DNA from: Glandiceps talaboti
Lineage: Eukaryota; Hemichordata; Enteropneusta; Spengelidae
Length of the DNA stretch: 62,500 nucleotides
NCBI RefSeq assembly: GCF_964340395.1
Contig: NC_135556.1
Location: forward strand, 6,425,001 to 6,487,500
Direction: 5' to 3'
Position numbers and translations under genes: made by a program. The notes under the pieces were generated by a model that was not told the origin of the DNA, searched no databases, and worked only from the letters and a program-made list of their open reading frames with translations. Positions 1 to 13,605 of this stretch are shown here, piece by piece (positions within the stretch are counted from its first letter, which is position 1; every line of letters begins with the position of its first letter).

Positions 1-92
1 GATTAATTTATCATGTGGTCTATAACATAAGTGTTACCAAGAGTTTTCCAATAAAATGTCAACTGTATAATTGATAAAATTAATAAACTTAC

Positions 93-166
93 CACTGCCC
101 GATATAACAAAATAAAAGGCTTCTGCATAGTGACCTTGTCGAATAATAATTTTCTTTGGTGGAATG
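93..166 (-). CDS. CNBD2: CNBD2-like gene, exon with start of the cyclic nucleotide-binding domain
   Basis: This is the most downstream exon visible of a minus-strand gene that leaves the window at base 1. The 74-nt exon is bounded by an acceptor (ttgtcaacag) and a perfect donor (gtaagt). Joined in phase to the exon at 678-748 it reads N-I-P-P-K-K-I-I-I-R-Q-G-H-Y-A-E-A-F-Y-F-V-I-S-G-S. The R-Q-G-H turn and F-Y-F-V-I-S-G strand are the hallmark of beta strands 2-3 of a cNMP-binding domain. The phosphate-binding cassette lies off the left edge, so ligand binding cannot be judged. In mammals CNBD2 (CRIS) binds cAMP and is needed for sperm function; that role here is inferred from family membership. 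Another cNMP-domain family without channel or kinase parts remains possible. Confidence 0.85.
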
Positions 167-366
167 CTGTTGACAAATAAAAGAGTATAAAACTGTAGTA
201 TTACACAAAATTAAACGACGTACTCATGTTGTATAAAGTATATTACAGTGTATTGGACAATGAAACTATCAAACAACGTCTTATCAGCCATCATGAGAAA
301 ATAACCAAAAATGTTAATATGTAATATATATATATATTTCTCGTCTTTCATGTAATGCACTGTAAG

Positions 367-426
367 GTATGTATGTATGTATGTATGTATGTATGTATGT
401 ATGTATGTATGTATGTATGTATGTAT

Positions 427-479
<53 letters not shown>

Positions 480-577
480 AATGAATGAATGAATCTGCCA
501 AAACTATTAATGTCCAAAGTTGTAGACGCTTGTTCCCAAATAAGAGTTACATCAAACTGGTCATAACCCCCCCCCCC

Positions 578-618
<41 letters not shown>
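367..618. repeat. Compound microsatellite (TATG)n-(GT)n-(GAAT)n and (AC)n
   Basis: (TATG)n at about 367-427, (GT)n at about 431-474, (GAAT)n to 493, poly-C at 569-578 and (AC)n at about 581-618. The GT and AC tracts are inverted relative to each other and could pair. It lies in the intron between exons 678-748 and 93-166. Confidence 0.95.
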
Positions 619-621
<3 letters not shown>

Positions 622-677
622 CAATCATCCTCTTCTCACGATTATGTTATTTGAAGGATAAACAATCCACAACTTAC

Positions 678-748
678 TTTTCAAACCACGCCACCCGTGT
701 TAATTTCTCTTGCATGTGTAGAGGATATTCAGCGAATGATTTCATTGT
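678..748 (-). CDS. CNBD2: CNBD2-like gene, exon preceding the CNB domain
   Basis: This 71-nt exon has an acceptor (gattacag) and a donor (gtaagt). Read in phase 0 it gives T-M-K-S-F-A-E-Y-P-L-H-M-Q-E-K-L-T-R-V-A-W-F-E plus two bases that complete an Asn codon with the next exon. This is the helical segment before a cNMP-binding domain. The pattern of a hydrophobic P-L-H-M-Q-x-x-L stretch followed by an aromatic W-F-E is typical of CNBD2-type proteins. Phase and reading frame agree with both neighbouring exons. Confidence 0.85.
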
Positions 749-1552
749 CTGTAATCCATATAATGCCTGTAATGGGAATGAGAAATGATCGATAAAGGGC
801 TGTCAATGCTGATGAAAATCCGATGTATTGGTCAGCTGCTTATTCATTTCTATTACTATTACCGTTTTGCTTCTGTCGCCGCTTATTTCGCATCTTGACG
901 CTTTCTTCTTGGTCGCCGCTTCTAGTATGATACAAACTTAAAGGACAATTCGAACAAAATAACGACGGGAAAAGTCAACAGATATTTGACCACTGCATCG
1001 TATTTTAATCACCTTGTGTCCTTGCTGCTTGCAGTTAATCTGCCAAAGCCCGTAAATCAATAATCGATACAATAAAATACAATGATGGAGAAAAGAGTGC
1101 AGCACAAAAGTTTCACCTGAAGACAAGAACCAACTATGTCGTTGCACAATTTATATTTTCATGGTGGAACTTGAAAAACCAAGATAACCAGGTGACGTCA
1201 CAAATATGATAATTCTACAAGCATTCATCGATACATTTTTTTTTCCTTTTTTGTAATCCTTGCTGATGGACTTTTTTTGCAAATAAAAAATAAATGTTTG
1301 TTTTAATAAACTAAAAATAAATTTTGTTTTTATATTTTTTTCATTGAAAAAAAAACCTTTTTATCATGTGGAGAAATATTTTTTATTGGTGACTGCTTTT
1401 CCAGCTTCGTTTATTGGCACCTTTTTTATTTGCGAAAAATAAAAGGAATGACAGGGAACCTAGACAGATTAGCATCTATTTGTAAATCACGAAATGATAG
1501 CCCATACAAGGAAAGTTTGTAAAAGTTTGTTAGCTGATTAAAGTGTGCTTAC
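749..1552. other. Intron, no other feature
   Basis: Intron of the CNBD2-like gene. It is AT-rich with several T and A runs at 1230-1440. Nothing else recognised. Confidence 0.6.
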
Positions 1553-1627
1553 CGTTTGTAACTGTTCCGTTGATCGTTGGTCATTTGGCATACTTAAAAT
1601 ACTTTTAACTTCGTTACTTATGTTAAT
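1553..1627 (-). CDS. CNBD2: CNBD2-like gene, 25-codon exon
   Basis: This exon is exactly 25 codons long. It has a polypyrimidine acceptor (tttttttttacag) and a gtaagc donor, and it is phase 0 at both ends. It encodes I-N-I-S-N-E-V-K-S-I-L-S-M-P-N-D-Q-R-S-T followed by E-Q-L-Q-T. The motif of a helix followed by P-x-x-x-R-(S/T)-x-x-x-L occurs just upstream of cNMP-binding domains in CNBD2-type and related proteins. The next exon continues the same frame without a gap. Confidence 0.8.
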
Positions 1628-2032
1628 CTGTAAAAAAAAATGAATAGATTGCACTGACAATGAACTTTACATGGCTTTGTTTCAACATAGCTGTAGGGTA
1701 ACACACATCTATGGTTTCAAGTTCAAATAATTAGTCGATGCATGGATGTAGTCACTAAGTGTATTCTCCACGACGACTAAATAGAGCCATGGTCGATGTT
1801 ATGATATCGGTAGTACAAAACAATCACCGTGCTTTGTTTAGTAAAACATCTTATCAACTTTGAGTTGATGAACTTCGATTTTGTTTTCACTTTTCGATAA
1901 TGACCGCTAAACTGACAGTAAAAATCAACAGGTGGTGTAAATGTACGATGACGTAACTGACTTTGACCTTGATAGGGATCATTAGTAACTGATAGAAAAT
2001 GGACAATAGGAGAAAATTGCAAATGCGGACTA

Positions 2033-2215
2033 ACGCCAAGTAGCGATGTTCATTTCTAAAGATGTAACTAATGACAAGTAAAGTCGCGATGTTCATTTCA
2101 CTGAGCATGGAAGTATAACCGACGGGTGATACTTCCATGATTTCAGTGACTAACGCCAAATAGTGATGTTCAGTGATGTTCATTTCAGCGACTAACGCCA
2201 AGCTGAGAGTGACGT
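2033..2215. repeat. Short imperfect tandem repeat with internal hairpin
   Basis: GACTAACGCCAAGTAGCGAT and GATGTTCATTTC recur three to four times with variations. Between them lies a perfect 11-bp inverted repeat, CATGGAAGTAT (2106-2116) and ATACTTCCATG (2129-2139). The position is within an intron of the CNBD2-like gene. Confidence 0.65.
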
Positions 2216-2377
2216 AAATACAGTCTGATTCAGCTGATTCAGCCACTTCATGTTTGCCTCTGACTACATAAACTGAATGTACCCCTCCATCTGGCACAGT
2301 GTATGTATATGTACACTGCAAATACACAAAGTTACAAACGAAAGTGTAGAACAACAATTTAAATATTTACTACATAC

Positions 2378-2504
2378 CTCTCTATTTGCCTTGAAGTCCT
2401 TTGGGTTGAAGGAGAGACCCGAGTTTTTCATATCTTCCGATTGAAATTGTTCGGCAATTTCCGTGAAAGTTAACTGTCCTCTTGATTGCACTTCTTTTTC
2501 AGGC
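2378..2504 (-). CDS. CNBD2: CNBD2-like gene, 127-nt exon
   Basis: The exon lies between an acceptor (ttcactctttag) and a gtatgt donor. The first G completes an Arg codon begun by the AG at the end of exon 4653-4726, and the exon ends on a full codon. The 42 codons after the split codon include T-F-T-E-I-A-E-Q-F-Q-S-E-D-M and L-S-F-N-P-K-D-F-K-A-N-R-E. The F-N-P/F-K-x-x-R-E segment leads directly into the next exon. The frame stays open through all five joins from here to base 93, which would be unlikely for chance splice sites. Confidence 0.8.
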
Positions 2505-4652
2505 CTAAAGAGTGAACAAAAAATTAAAATGACAAACATTTACTTATTTTATCACCGTTGCTACAACACCTCTATAAAACTTCACTAAAAATAACCTAGA
2601 TCCTAGATTTCGCTTGACATAAATTTAATTTTGATGTATCTATTGATAGTTAAGAGTTTTACCGACCGTATTCAATAAGAAGCCCGGGTCACGTGATCTT
2701 TATACTAGTATGTTGTTCGTCAATTTAACGAGATCAAGAATAGAATCTTGTTAGTCTACTTGAATTTTTCAACCTATCTGGGCTCGTCAAAAAATAATTA
2801 TTTATTGGAAGTGACGATTTGTATGCATATTGATTTCCCTCAAGTAGTAATTAAAAAGACATTTCCAGGAATAGATTTGCCGATTTTCAAAAGACTATAT
2901 CGGCATTTTCATAGTAGTAATCATAATAAGTTAAGCATATTCGTTTCCTAGCCGAAAAATGACTTCTACACGTGCTACATATTCGAAGGCGCATGTGAGA
3001 ATAAGTATCTGATACATGTATGTCTATTTCAGGAATTTATGGGGCTTCTGGCTTCTTTATTTTCCATCTCGGAACGCTGGAACCCCATGGAATTAACAGA
3101 TTATTTACATCATTCCCTAATATCTAGTGGTTATTCTATCTTTCAGGCGTGATTTATAGGTTTCAGTTTGGTGCAGGACTGTTCTACTCATTACTTTTTG
3201 CTCTCCTGTGAGAATAACGAGTCGATCTTCTTGTTTCGTGTTGACCCTCTCAGAGTACAAAATACGGTTACATCTAGTTAACTTTCACTGACTTGGTCGG
3301 TTGTAATAGTAAGTTCAACAGGTGTGTTTATCCGACCATGGTTATACTTCCATGATCCGACGGTTTCTTCAGTCATTCGCATGATTATTCAACGTCCCAA
3401 ATTTGTAATTTGATGTACATTCCCTAGTTGTCAGTTTATCAAACCCATCTTGTCTGGCTCTTCAGTGTCGTTTTTTTCTCATTGGTGAATTCACACTCTT
3501 TTAATTTAGACATACCATTGGCTTTACTAGCTACTAAGAACGTTGTTGGGGTGATGGTTTGACTTCAGTAGCACCACACAAAATGTCTGTGGTAGCACAC
3601 AGGTGGTTGTTTGAACAACTGGAAAGTGTGAATTGTCTGTCTACTACTAGTGTAGCATGATAAGTTGCAAACCCCTTCGAATTCATTGTGGTTCCAAAAA
3701 TACATAACAACGTGTCTATCCACTTTTTAAGAATGTTCTTGTAATTTTTCCACCAAATTTCAAAACTGGTTCATAATTGATAATCAGTTCTATATCGTTG
3801 GTTCTGAAAATAAGTCAATATATGCCGAGAATTTATGGAAACAACAATTTGTGGTCAAATTTTGAGCGGCAAATGTCCGATATAGTACAAGAGAAGCAAA
3901 AGGGTTACGTTCGTTCGATGTAAAAAGATCTTTTTGTAGATTCTGTAGAAAAGAATCATCGTTTCTTTGTAAGCTCACACCTAAACATTAGTACACCATT
4001 AGTCTTAGAGAGAGAAAAAGTGAATTTTAATTGTGTATTTGTTGCGGTAGACGGCAATTAACACCAGTAGACATCCTTTTACGTTCACGTCACCCCTTTA
4101 TTACCATTAAATAGCTTTTGTTTATTGTCAAGACAATAGATACTGACGTATGGTATTGAAAATGAAAGTGGACATGTTTGCGACTGTTTCACAAAACAAG
4201 ACAGAAGAATGGTTACAAATTAAAGGTGCACGGTCGCATGAGTACGTTTAGAAATAACATACGGTCGCCTTAGTAACGGGTGTTTTTAAGAAATCGAGAT
4301 TGCTCGAATAACGGATGAAGACTCAACTCAGTTTGAAATTCAAGGTATGACAGTAGCAACGTGTGTTGCTGTTGTTGTTCAAGAATAATTCATTATGGGG
4401 CGATAAATTATGTTTGGAAAGACGCCGTGACCTAACAATGGACAATTTGAAAGGAAATGAACATGCACATCATGTGAAGAAATAAACACATTTTCGACCA
4501 ATTCCTTTAATAAGAAAAAAGGTGAAATAGTTTCGTTCAACAGTGTGTATATGGATACTTCGCCTCAGCTTCGTACACGGATGATTTCTTAACTTGGAAA
4601 TTTTGGGCAAGATGAACTTGACACGCACCAGGTAACTTAAAAGACAACTTAC
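2505..4652. other. Intron, nothing recognised
   Basis: Intron of the CNBD2-like gene. No repeat, coding frame or RNA gene was recognised in this stretch. Confidence 0.5.
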
Positions 4653-4726
4653 CTCGATTGTATCATATTGAATACTCTAACCAACGTAATAACCAACCGT
4701 ATAGCACGCTGGAATCTTTCCTTCGC
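4653..4726 (-). CDS. CNBD2: CNBD2-like gene, basic amphipathic exon
   Basis: This 74-nt exon has an acceptor (tttccaatag) and a gtaagt donor. It is phase 0 at its start and leaves AG, which the next exon completes to Arg. It encodes A-K-E-R-F-Q-R-A-I-R-L-V-I-T-L-V-R-V-F-N then M-I-Q-S-R. A basic, hydrophobic helix of this kind stands at the same place in CNBD2-type proteins. It is too short and too charged to be a convincing membrane segment. Confidence 0.78.
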
Positions 4727-7700
4727 CTATTGGAAATTGAAAGAAAAAAAAACGGGTAAAGTCAAATACAGGAGAAAAGAGTAAATAGATACTTTCAATT
4801 CTGCCTATATAAGCGTGTATGCGTCAATGTTTGCCTACAATGAAAGTTAATGTACACAATCGCTTCACGGTACAGAGAAAGCCAATGTTAACTCGTCAAA
4901 CAACGTTAAACACCTACCGTTTCTGTGCACTTCGACAGGAATGGTGACGATTTCGTTCTACGCAGCTTCTGAAGCACGAGCTTCCTGCGTTGTTTTTGTA
5001 GAAAACGTATCATCCCTAATCAATTAAAGGCATCGACTTAGATTCGAAGACATTACACGGGATTACTTGTAAAAATGTGCACAGACGAGTCGTCCACAAT
5101 AGCAACTTACTAGTACGTGCAGTCAGACCTCTAGCTTACACTATAGAACAAGTGTCGACACGGTAATTAAATACTCATCAAGCATCACTTATTTGCATAT
5201 CAAAAATATTTAAATAGCTTGGATTAACTTTGTCCAGGGTTACATTGGCTTTCACTATACTTAAAGATTGTGATTAATTTTCTAGAAAGGATCGATTATT
5301 GAACGCACATATTCACGGCACCGTAAAACGAATTGAAATTTCGGTCTATTAATTCGGCGCCATGGGGAATCATAATGATAAAGTATGGTGATTATATGTT
5401 GGTCGATGAAAGTAAACTCGTCAGAAGTCAGTCGATTGTTTGATGTTGAATTGTGTATCATACCTTGAAGGTAAAACCAGTGACCTAAATTTGGACGGTT
5501 TTGAGATAGACAGACGAAATTGTATTTGACTCGAATAGGCAAAACCTAGCTAAGAGGTGGCTGCGTACACAACTTTTTTTTCTGTATGACGATGAAAGGT
5601 CCCAGAATATCGTCATTGTGGCGGTTTCGGACACAGAATACTACCAGGACAAGACATCAGACTGTCGTTTTCTTTCAAATCATGGGTCAGCTGTGCATGT
5701 GATGAACAGTTGTGTATTGCGAAACGGTGGTCAATACTTGTGCGTGACAGTACAATATGATTTTGGTCATTCTATAGCCCTATAGCAGCATAGCACATGC
5801 CAAATCTGAGAGTCATAGATTTCGACAAGTTGCGCAGACTCTTAAATGAGAAAGTACACAGACACAATTCTAGTCAGATTTCGGGAAGATCGCCAAGTTG
5901 TTAAAGACTGGACTATAGAACGTACATGTGCGTTTTAAACACTGGTGATAAAATGAAAACACTGACACCGTTGGACGTTAATTTCAATGCATGTACATGT
6001 AGCACTACAGATTGTCTGAATTCTTAATCATCAAACATTTCATGTAAAACAAAGTTACTACTTAAAAAACTGAATTTAAGGTTTAGTTGGTTGGCCGCTA
6101 ATGGACTAATGATGAAATCAAAACAAATATAATAACCGTCACAAAATCCATTTAAAATTGCGTCAACTGTGATCAATATGGACTGACCCACCTTAGACAA
6201 GTTGAGATATTTCAACATCTGGTATATAATATTTCAAATTAATGTTTCATTTCATAATTGGACTCTTTACATCCAGATATTGCTATTCAATGAATGTGTG
6301 ATTTTTTTTTGTGTAGATCAAGTTCGACTAAGGTGTATTAAAATTCTCCGATTTCGTAGTGAAGTGGAATGTATATATGTACAAGGTAATTCATAAACTG
6401 TTCTTATTTTTAATTGTGTTTTAGACCGTCTCGGCATATTTTTGAAAGGTACTTCTATAAAGTGGTCACATTTTTCCGAACACGTTTAATTTTAAAGCGC
6501 AGTCGTCTGATTAACACTCGCATGTCGGGGTCCCACACTACGAAGGTCTTGCTAGTAACTAAGGGCGCACAAATAATACTTTGTTTCAGAGCAGAAATTG
6601 AAATGCTTTATGAACGGCTTTTTCTCTCCAAGTGAATTCTTGTGTCATAAGTCATATTCAACACGGTGGTCAGAACTTAGGCGGGATATTAGAGCTCATA
6701 TACAGACCGTTTCATTTTAGTGTTCACTGGCTCCATTTGATTCAACCACCAGCAAGATGGCAACTTCTTGCTACACTTTGTCTGAACAAAATAAACCTGC
6801 AACTGGATGCAGACACGCGGGCGCCAATATCATGGTGTCATGATTTGATGTCTGGGACGTGATGGCACCTTAGTTCATTTCTTTCAGACAAGATGTCACA
6901 AGAAATATATTTATACAATCTTGTTTTATGTATCGAACAGAGCCAGTGAACAATAACATAAAATAGGCTGTAGTGATCGCGACACAAACTTGAACAAAAA
7001 GCACCCCATATGGGCATGCGTATTGGATGACCTCTGAACTTTACATTTGATTACTTTCTCAAACGACAAATTCCTTCCCTTTTTTCAAAACTTTAGTCCA
7101 AATATTCGCTTCTTTCGATTTATTTTAATATAATTACTTTCGACGATTGTGTGGTTGCTTCGGAACGTCTATAATCGTATTGTAGTAATGCCAGTCTGTC
7201 TTGGACGTTTTGATAGGAATAATTATAAACTATTTCCTTTAGTCATATATAACAATCAATGGATTTTTGAAGAGATTACTTCTTTATACAAAAAAAGTTT
7301 CTTTGTGCCAATAATAAACTCCTTGCGTCATCCACTTTTTTTCAATTAGAGTATATACGTGTGTGAGCCATGTTAATCACCACTGATACATACAGTGTAC
7401 AACAGAAGTGTTATAATGAGATTTTGATTTCCTTCGTTTCTTCTCACACATTGCCATATAAGTGACCCCTGGCTCTACTTGTGATCGCTTGTTACATCTA
7501 TAAATCCAGTCAACCACTGCTAATTTGGTCTTTTATTCAATGTGCGAGTTGAGTCGTCGTTATTATACGGAATTACATGAACTAAGATGTGAGGTTGAAT
7601 AGAAAGAATAACGCTTCTGGCTAACCAATGCTGGCGGCAAAGATCATAAAAGACACCATATTGACCTGACAGTGATACTCAACCATGATTTGGCTGAGTC

Positions 7701-7925
7701 ATTGCGTATACGCACCTCTAAACATCGGATTTCAAATGAATGTCTCATAGGAGGCTTAACCTCGATGGCATGGACAATGGAACTCAACTAATTAGGTTGG
7801 CGATATTACAACCATTTCATTCGTTTATTCCTTTAATATAGTTCATGCATATCTGTCAACTTGTCTTCCATGCCATATTCACCAAGCCCTCTTTTCATGT
7901 CCCGGATTCATGTCTCCTCCCTCCT

Positions 7926-8011
<86 letters not shown>

Positions 8012-11000
8012 AGATCTACCCATCCTGGTCCTTGTCGTCTCTCTGTCTGTGATTGTGTTTCTTTCTTTTGTCCTTATACCATCACTCATCAACCTGTCGG
8101 AATGTTGATGACGGATTTGTCGTCAAAGGTATCAATCATGCTATTCAGTACCCAGTTTCCTCAGGGTAGGTGTCAAATTATATAAATTAGACCTTGTCGA
8201 TTTCAAAAGTCAACATTCCATGACGCACATAGATTCAACACGTGTCCCCTTGTGACGTCATACTCAACCAGTGAAGTTCGGCGGCACTTTCGTTATTTCG
8301 AGTCAAACATCCATGCTGTTAGGTGACAAATATTTGGACATATGTCCACAGGGACGTTTTTTGTATCCATAGGTTGTTCCCAAACAGTTTCATTGTAAAA
8401 AGTCATGACACGAACGTCAACCCTTGCCTTCAAGGTGACTGCTAATACAACAAAGGTGTGTATGCAAGCAAGCTTCAGGTGGTATATATAAACATATTAA
8501 TTACAGAGAGTGATTCAGAACTTTAGCCGCCATCTTACTTCAAATTTGTCATAGTTTCAACTGTTAGAATCAGAGTATGTCCTTTTTCATTCTTTTTTTT
8601 TCAATAATCGTAAAGTACTAGCATTATCTTCGTTTTATTCGGAAGTTTAATCAGTTTATAACGACAAAGAATTAGACAACTGATTCATATGAGGAACACG
8701 TTCACTCTAAGGGGAAAATTACTTTACTTCAGGGTTATATTTAGATGTTTAAGTTTTGGTAATATCATGCGCTGTCTCATACAAGCGTTGTACTTTGGTC
8801 AAATTACAAAAAGGACAGCAACTCAACAGAATGACAAATGTATTTAAATATCTAAAAGGAACACGATAATTAGACATTTTTTAGCGCGTATCTTATCCTA
8901 CCACGATCTTTGCGGGTTAAAGGCGAGTCCATGTGAGCTGTCCACACTTTTACAACACTCGAATCAAATATAGTTACGACTGTAGAAGACACAATGAACA
9001 AAAGTCATGAATTGTAAAACCTATAAGCCACAATAGTCAGGCACTCCACGTCTTTCCATTGATATGTATTGCGAACCAGAACAGTATGGATTCAAGTTAA
9101 ACCACAGTAATATCCCAGATGGGGTTAAAATGTTTGGTCACCTCTAAAAGTATTAAAACGTATCGTCTTGGAATACATCTTTGTTGTATGTATTGTTAAA
9201 ATATTGCTTGCAGTCTTTCACATGGAGAGAGTCACACAGCGCCACATTGGTGATAGAACGCAAAGGTGTAACTTTCATCACAGTGTGAAATTATCTTACA
9301 AAGCTAAGTAGGTCAAATTGGAAGTTATAGTACTTGTATCATGCACATAACTATATTTATAACTATTATTCCGAGTGACCTTTTTACATCGATTTTATCA
9401 AGAGTTATTTATACTAGAAATTCCTCCATTCCTAAACCACCCGGATGAAGCTCGGTTGAGCATAGCGATGTATCGCCAAGACCAACAGAGTTTTGTTAGG
9501 GTCCATTTCTGTTTTGTAGCAACCCTCAACATGTTCTCAACGACACTCCAAAATTACCACGCACCCAAAGCGGGTTCAAGGGTCAAACTATTATAAATGT
9601 GACCCCTCGGGTCAACTTATATCTTTACAACTTATCATTAAAGTGTAGGTTAAGATATTTGAACCGGTGGCACAACAGATATGTGACTCTTGGTTTACCT
9701 GGTTGTTGTTTTTTAAATTTAATTAATCATTTTAATAACCATTTTTTACACAGATTCAATTATTTGAACCATATAAATAGTTATTTGAGACGACGACTCA
9801 AAACCGGAGATATTCGTTAAAAGTTCAAAGCCGATTGGAAGTTTAACCATAACCTTGAAAAATGTTCTTTATGTCTCTTAACCAGTACATGCAAAGCTGA
9901 CTATTCAAAATTGCATGATAAGTGAGAAAAAAAAGAGTTAAAATTTGCGACCAGCGGCAACCTAAACCGCCATGAATTTACAGTTATACTGCCTATTGTT
10001 CTCCCTTTTGGAGGAAGGGGGTTAAGAACTGGACAGGTCCTGATGTGGGGGTTTTTTGTGGTTCGTGCTTGTAACAACTTCTACACCACAAAACTGTTGT
10101 GTGCAAAGGATAAGAAACTGACTTCAACAAAAGGCGTGCCTAAACCTCTAAGACTGACATGGAATTGAATAGAGCCTACAATTCTCCCCTATGCACGTAT
10201 TGTGGTGGACTGCATGGGTGTTTTTTTTAATATATATATCAGCCACCCTAACCCCAAGGTCGCTCATTTCATTACTTTGATGAATAACCACAACAGTTAT
10301 ATAGCTGTAAACCCAAACTAAACTAGTCTTTCAGGTCGGTATTGACGGAGGTGTAAATTCACCAAAACTGAAAGGGGAAGGAGACATTTAGCGAAGCGGT
10401 CAGTCATGTAAAAATGTGTTCTCGTACATCTTGACTCGGTTACTCCTCGGGCAGGGTATATTGTATTATGTAATTTCTAAATAAAGGGTAGTTTTTCAGT
10501 GCGATTGTTTAAGTTAAATGGTTTGTAATTGTTACTCAATTCTTCACCAAGAGGGTCATTAATTAACTAAACAACCGCAGTGTATATTATTCCGTCCCAA
10601 AATGACAGATCTCCAAGTACGAGATCTCAATTGTAGACACAACTACAATCTGCATGAGTGGTTGTTTTTTCAAGTTTGCTTTTTCTCACTTTACGGGAAA
10701 GTGTTGGGGTTATTTCGCAAAGAACTGTAGAATCTCTATCTAAAAAATCACCGCAAACCCATTTGCATACTTAGTAGAACACTAACTACGAAATCATAAG
10801 ACACTAGGTTTTACAGTAAACTTTTATAAATACTCTTTATTTCAAAACCTGTAAAATTTTGAGATTTGACCGGATTGAAAAAAAAAAGCTGTTTGAATGT
10901 AAAAACGTCCACGATAAAGCTAAACGTCAAAACACCCATTTAACCGTTGTATGGGAATTTAAAATCTCAATACTTTTCCCTAGTGTTGAGACAGTTTTCG

Positions 11001-11601
11001 TTTCGCTGTCAACGAATCAACACATTATCTAAATCAATTACACAGCTCAGTATCCAGCAGGAACGATGGACAAAACCGTCGTTAGTGGGTATTGTCGGGT
11101 GCGATAATCATCATAATCATGCCCTGGGGGTAGGGGAGGAGTATAATGGCATGTAGTAGTTCCTGTAATCACGTGTTTGAGTCTACCTATAACCTCATTA
11201 CAGGAACACTAGCTTTGTTGGTCTTTGAAACGTTAATGTTAAATAAAACGTCGAACCATATTATTAAAAATCTATTAAAATCACCCGGCGTGTAGCGTTA
11301 CAATAAATATTGTTTTCATACAGAATTTAAAGTGCTAGAAGTCATGATCTTTACGTTGAGAAAATTCTTGTAGAGTAGATCTACTCACCTCATTTGTGTA
11401 TATGAGAATAAAAGGTCTGTACGATAAGTTTGACAGAATATTTTGATAATTGCAGGCAAGATTTGTACCACATGAAATTAATCACAACCACCTGTTGATC
11501 AATATCGTATCCTTCATTGTTGAGGAACATTGGAATAACACTTTATTCCCTCAAACAAAACAAGAAAAGGGGACGAAGGAATGAAAAAGGGGGAAACCTA
11601 C
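4727..11601. other. Long intron of the CNBD2-like gene
   Basis: No exon with good borders was seen on either strand. It contains the tetranucleotide array at 7927-8009 and a perfect 11-bp inverted repeat GTTCCTGTAAT / ATTACAGGAAC around 11160-11206. Confidence 0.45.
7927..8009. repeat. Compound tetranucleotide (TGCC)n-(TGTC)n
   Basis: About a dozen CTGC units pass directly into about eight CTGT units. The two unit types differ by one base. Open frames across it are translations of the repeat. Confidence 0.95.
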
Positions 11602-12039
11602 TTGCAATGAAGCTGCCAGTTTTAGCTGTCTCATCAGGTCGTTGCCTAACCCTGTTTGGTTATCACCGGCTGCTGTATTACCATTCCACCGCGGCTGCTT
11701 AGCAGCACTACCGAGGGCCATCTTAGCGTCGATGCCGTTCTGTTGGTTCGGTTTACCATCACCTTGTTTCGAGCGTTGAGCTGAGATGCCAACGTTGGGT
11801 AGCAAACCAGACGACATAGTGTGTCTTCTCTGGGACGGTTTCTCGCTATGTAACCAGTTATTCAGATGCGGAGTCCCCGGGACAGCCGGAAAATGGCTCC
11901 GGCGACGCCGCTGACTGCGAGTGCGTCGACTGCTAGCTTCTCTCTCATGTTGGTAGCGGCAGTAGTTAGGGAGCCTACCGCCCGGTGATGATAACTGCTC
12001 GATCTGTTTATAGTAATTGCTCTTGATGTCACAACTCAT
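11602..12039 (-). CDS. Predicted upstream exon of the same gene, basic disordered region
   Basis: The open frame ends at a gtaggt donor in phase 0, which fits the phase-0 start of the exon at 4653-4726. The first Met after an in-frame TGA is at 12039, which gives 146 codons. An alternative is a weak internal acceptor (actataaacag) that would join the frame a few codons later to the large exon at 22016. The protein is low complexity and basic, with R-R-T-R-S-Q-R-R-R-R-S and Q-R-R-H-T-M, the second being a kinase A-type R-R-x-T site. No domain is recognised. It may be an internal exon or an alternative first coding exon. Membership in the CNB gene rests on strand, phase and order, not on homology. 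Confidence 0.5.
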
Positions 12040-13433
12040 TATTCATAGGGCATTTGTACCTTTACAAGACCAATGGTTGGTGACCCTTGAGGAAAAGAAT
12101 AATTGAAAGAAAGCTGACGACTCGGTGATAGGCTCCGAGGTAACAAATCCTTCTCAGGGTGCAACAAAAACCCTATAGCAACAAGTAATAGAAAACAATA
12201 GAACAGCGTTATGGAGCACGCTTGAAGAATTCTACCAAGGCGTGTTCCATATACGCATCACTGATTTCAACACTAGTCAAATGACCAGCTTTTCAAATAG
12301 CGATTGAAGTCCGATAATAGTGCTTTTTTCTTCTTCTGAATTTGAATCGAAGAATTAAACATCACAAATGACCAAAAAGATAATTCACGAAAGTATAAAA
12401 GAAGAATAAAAACTATTTATATGTACTATTATACAATTTATCCATCAATGCAATTCATCCAATTTATCAATCAGAGATAGTACGTAGCATCCCATTCATC
12501 CCATACTGTATTTGTTCCGACGTCCCTGTCAGTAAAAATGTGAAGTGTTTTTTTTTACCAAACTTTGTCTGGTTTTCTCTCAGGTTTCAAGCAAGAATAA
12601 TGAGGCATCCCAATTCACAATAACGTACTTCATAAGGAAGACACACCCCCACGACTCTCTAACACCGATACCAGTTGTACCCATTGACAGAGGGGCTAAA
12701 TAAAACCCTACACTTTTTTTCAGTAAAATAACATAACGGGTCACTTACTCACTAGATTCAAGCACTAAGATTACAATCATTGAAAATCTCCGGTCCATGA
12801 AAAAGAAAACGCACCTGACCGTAAATCGTATAATTTGGCGATGTTCATCTAGAATAGGAAACCAGTAAGAGTACTTATGAATAGATAGCGGTAAATGGAG
12901 AAAGTGAGTACCTTGAAGCAACTTAGCATATCCTAAACGGCGGTAATCAACCGTCTAATGATATTAGTTACACCATTTGAGTGGTGAAGAAAGTAAGCAG
13001 TGTCGATATATATATGACTATGTACGTTACTTACAACAATCTGATGATTTCAAGTGAAAGTATGTCGCCAAATTCACCACAGTCTGGTGTAACCAATCAC
13101 TAATTAGAAACTGACTAATAGAAGACGTTACTCAAGAATCTCTAGTAAACATCTTGAACAAATATGTGTAAGTCATGTGTGATATTTACTTTTGTCTCTT
13201 ATTTGGACCTTTCTTTAAAGTTGGTATTTGTTCAGATAGACCCGTGTTGCAAAGTTCGGAATAGCGTTCTGTAAACCATGAGGACGTGGGTGGGTAAGTT
13301 TTTGGTTCATAGGACGGACACAATTTAGACTTATAACACTACCGGAGCTCAAGATAGAAACAGTATAGCATAATTGGTTATCGAAAAATCTTATAAAAGG
13401 ATAACAATGGAAATGCCCGTGGTGCTATTGACG

Positions 13434-13489
13434 TGGTGGTGGTGGTGGTGGTGGTGGTGGTGGTGGTGGTGGTGGTGGTGGTGGTGGGG

Positions 13490-13570
<81 letters not shown>

Positions 13571-13605
13571 GGAGGAGGAGGAGGAGGAGGAGGAGGAGGA
13601 GGAGG
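13434..13605. repeat. Compound trinucleotide (GGT)n-(GAT)n-(GAG)n
   Basis: About 18 GGT, 26 GAT and 12 GAG units follow one another without interruption. Six-frame translations give poly-Trp, poly-Asp, poly-Glu, poly-His and so on, none of which is a gene. Confidence 0.96.

Noticed and set aside
211-628. Frames of 96 and 104 residues with His-Thr repeats
   Set aside because: They are translations of the (GT)n and (TATG)n arrays in an intron.
2748-2951. 67-residue plus-strand frame in an intron
   Set aside because: AT-rich, no recognisable motif, within the intron of a minus-strand gene; typical chance length.
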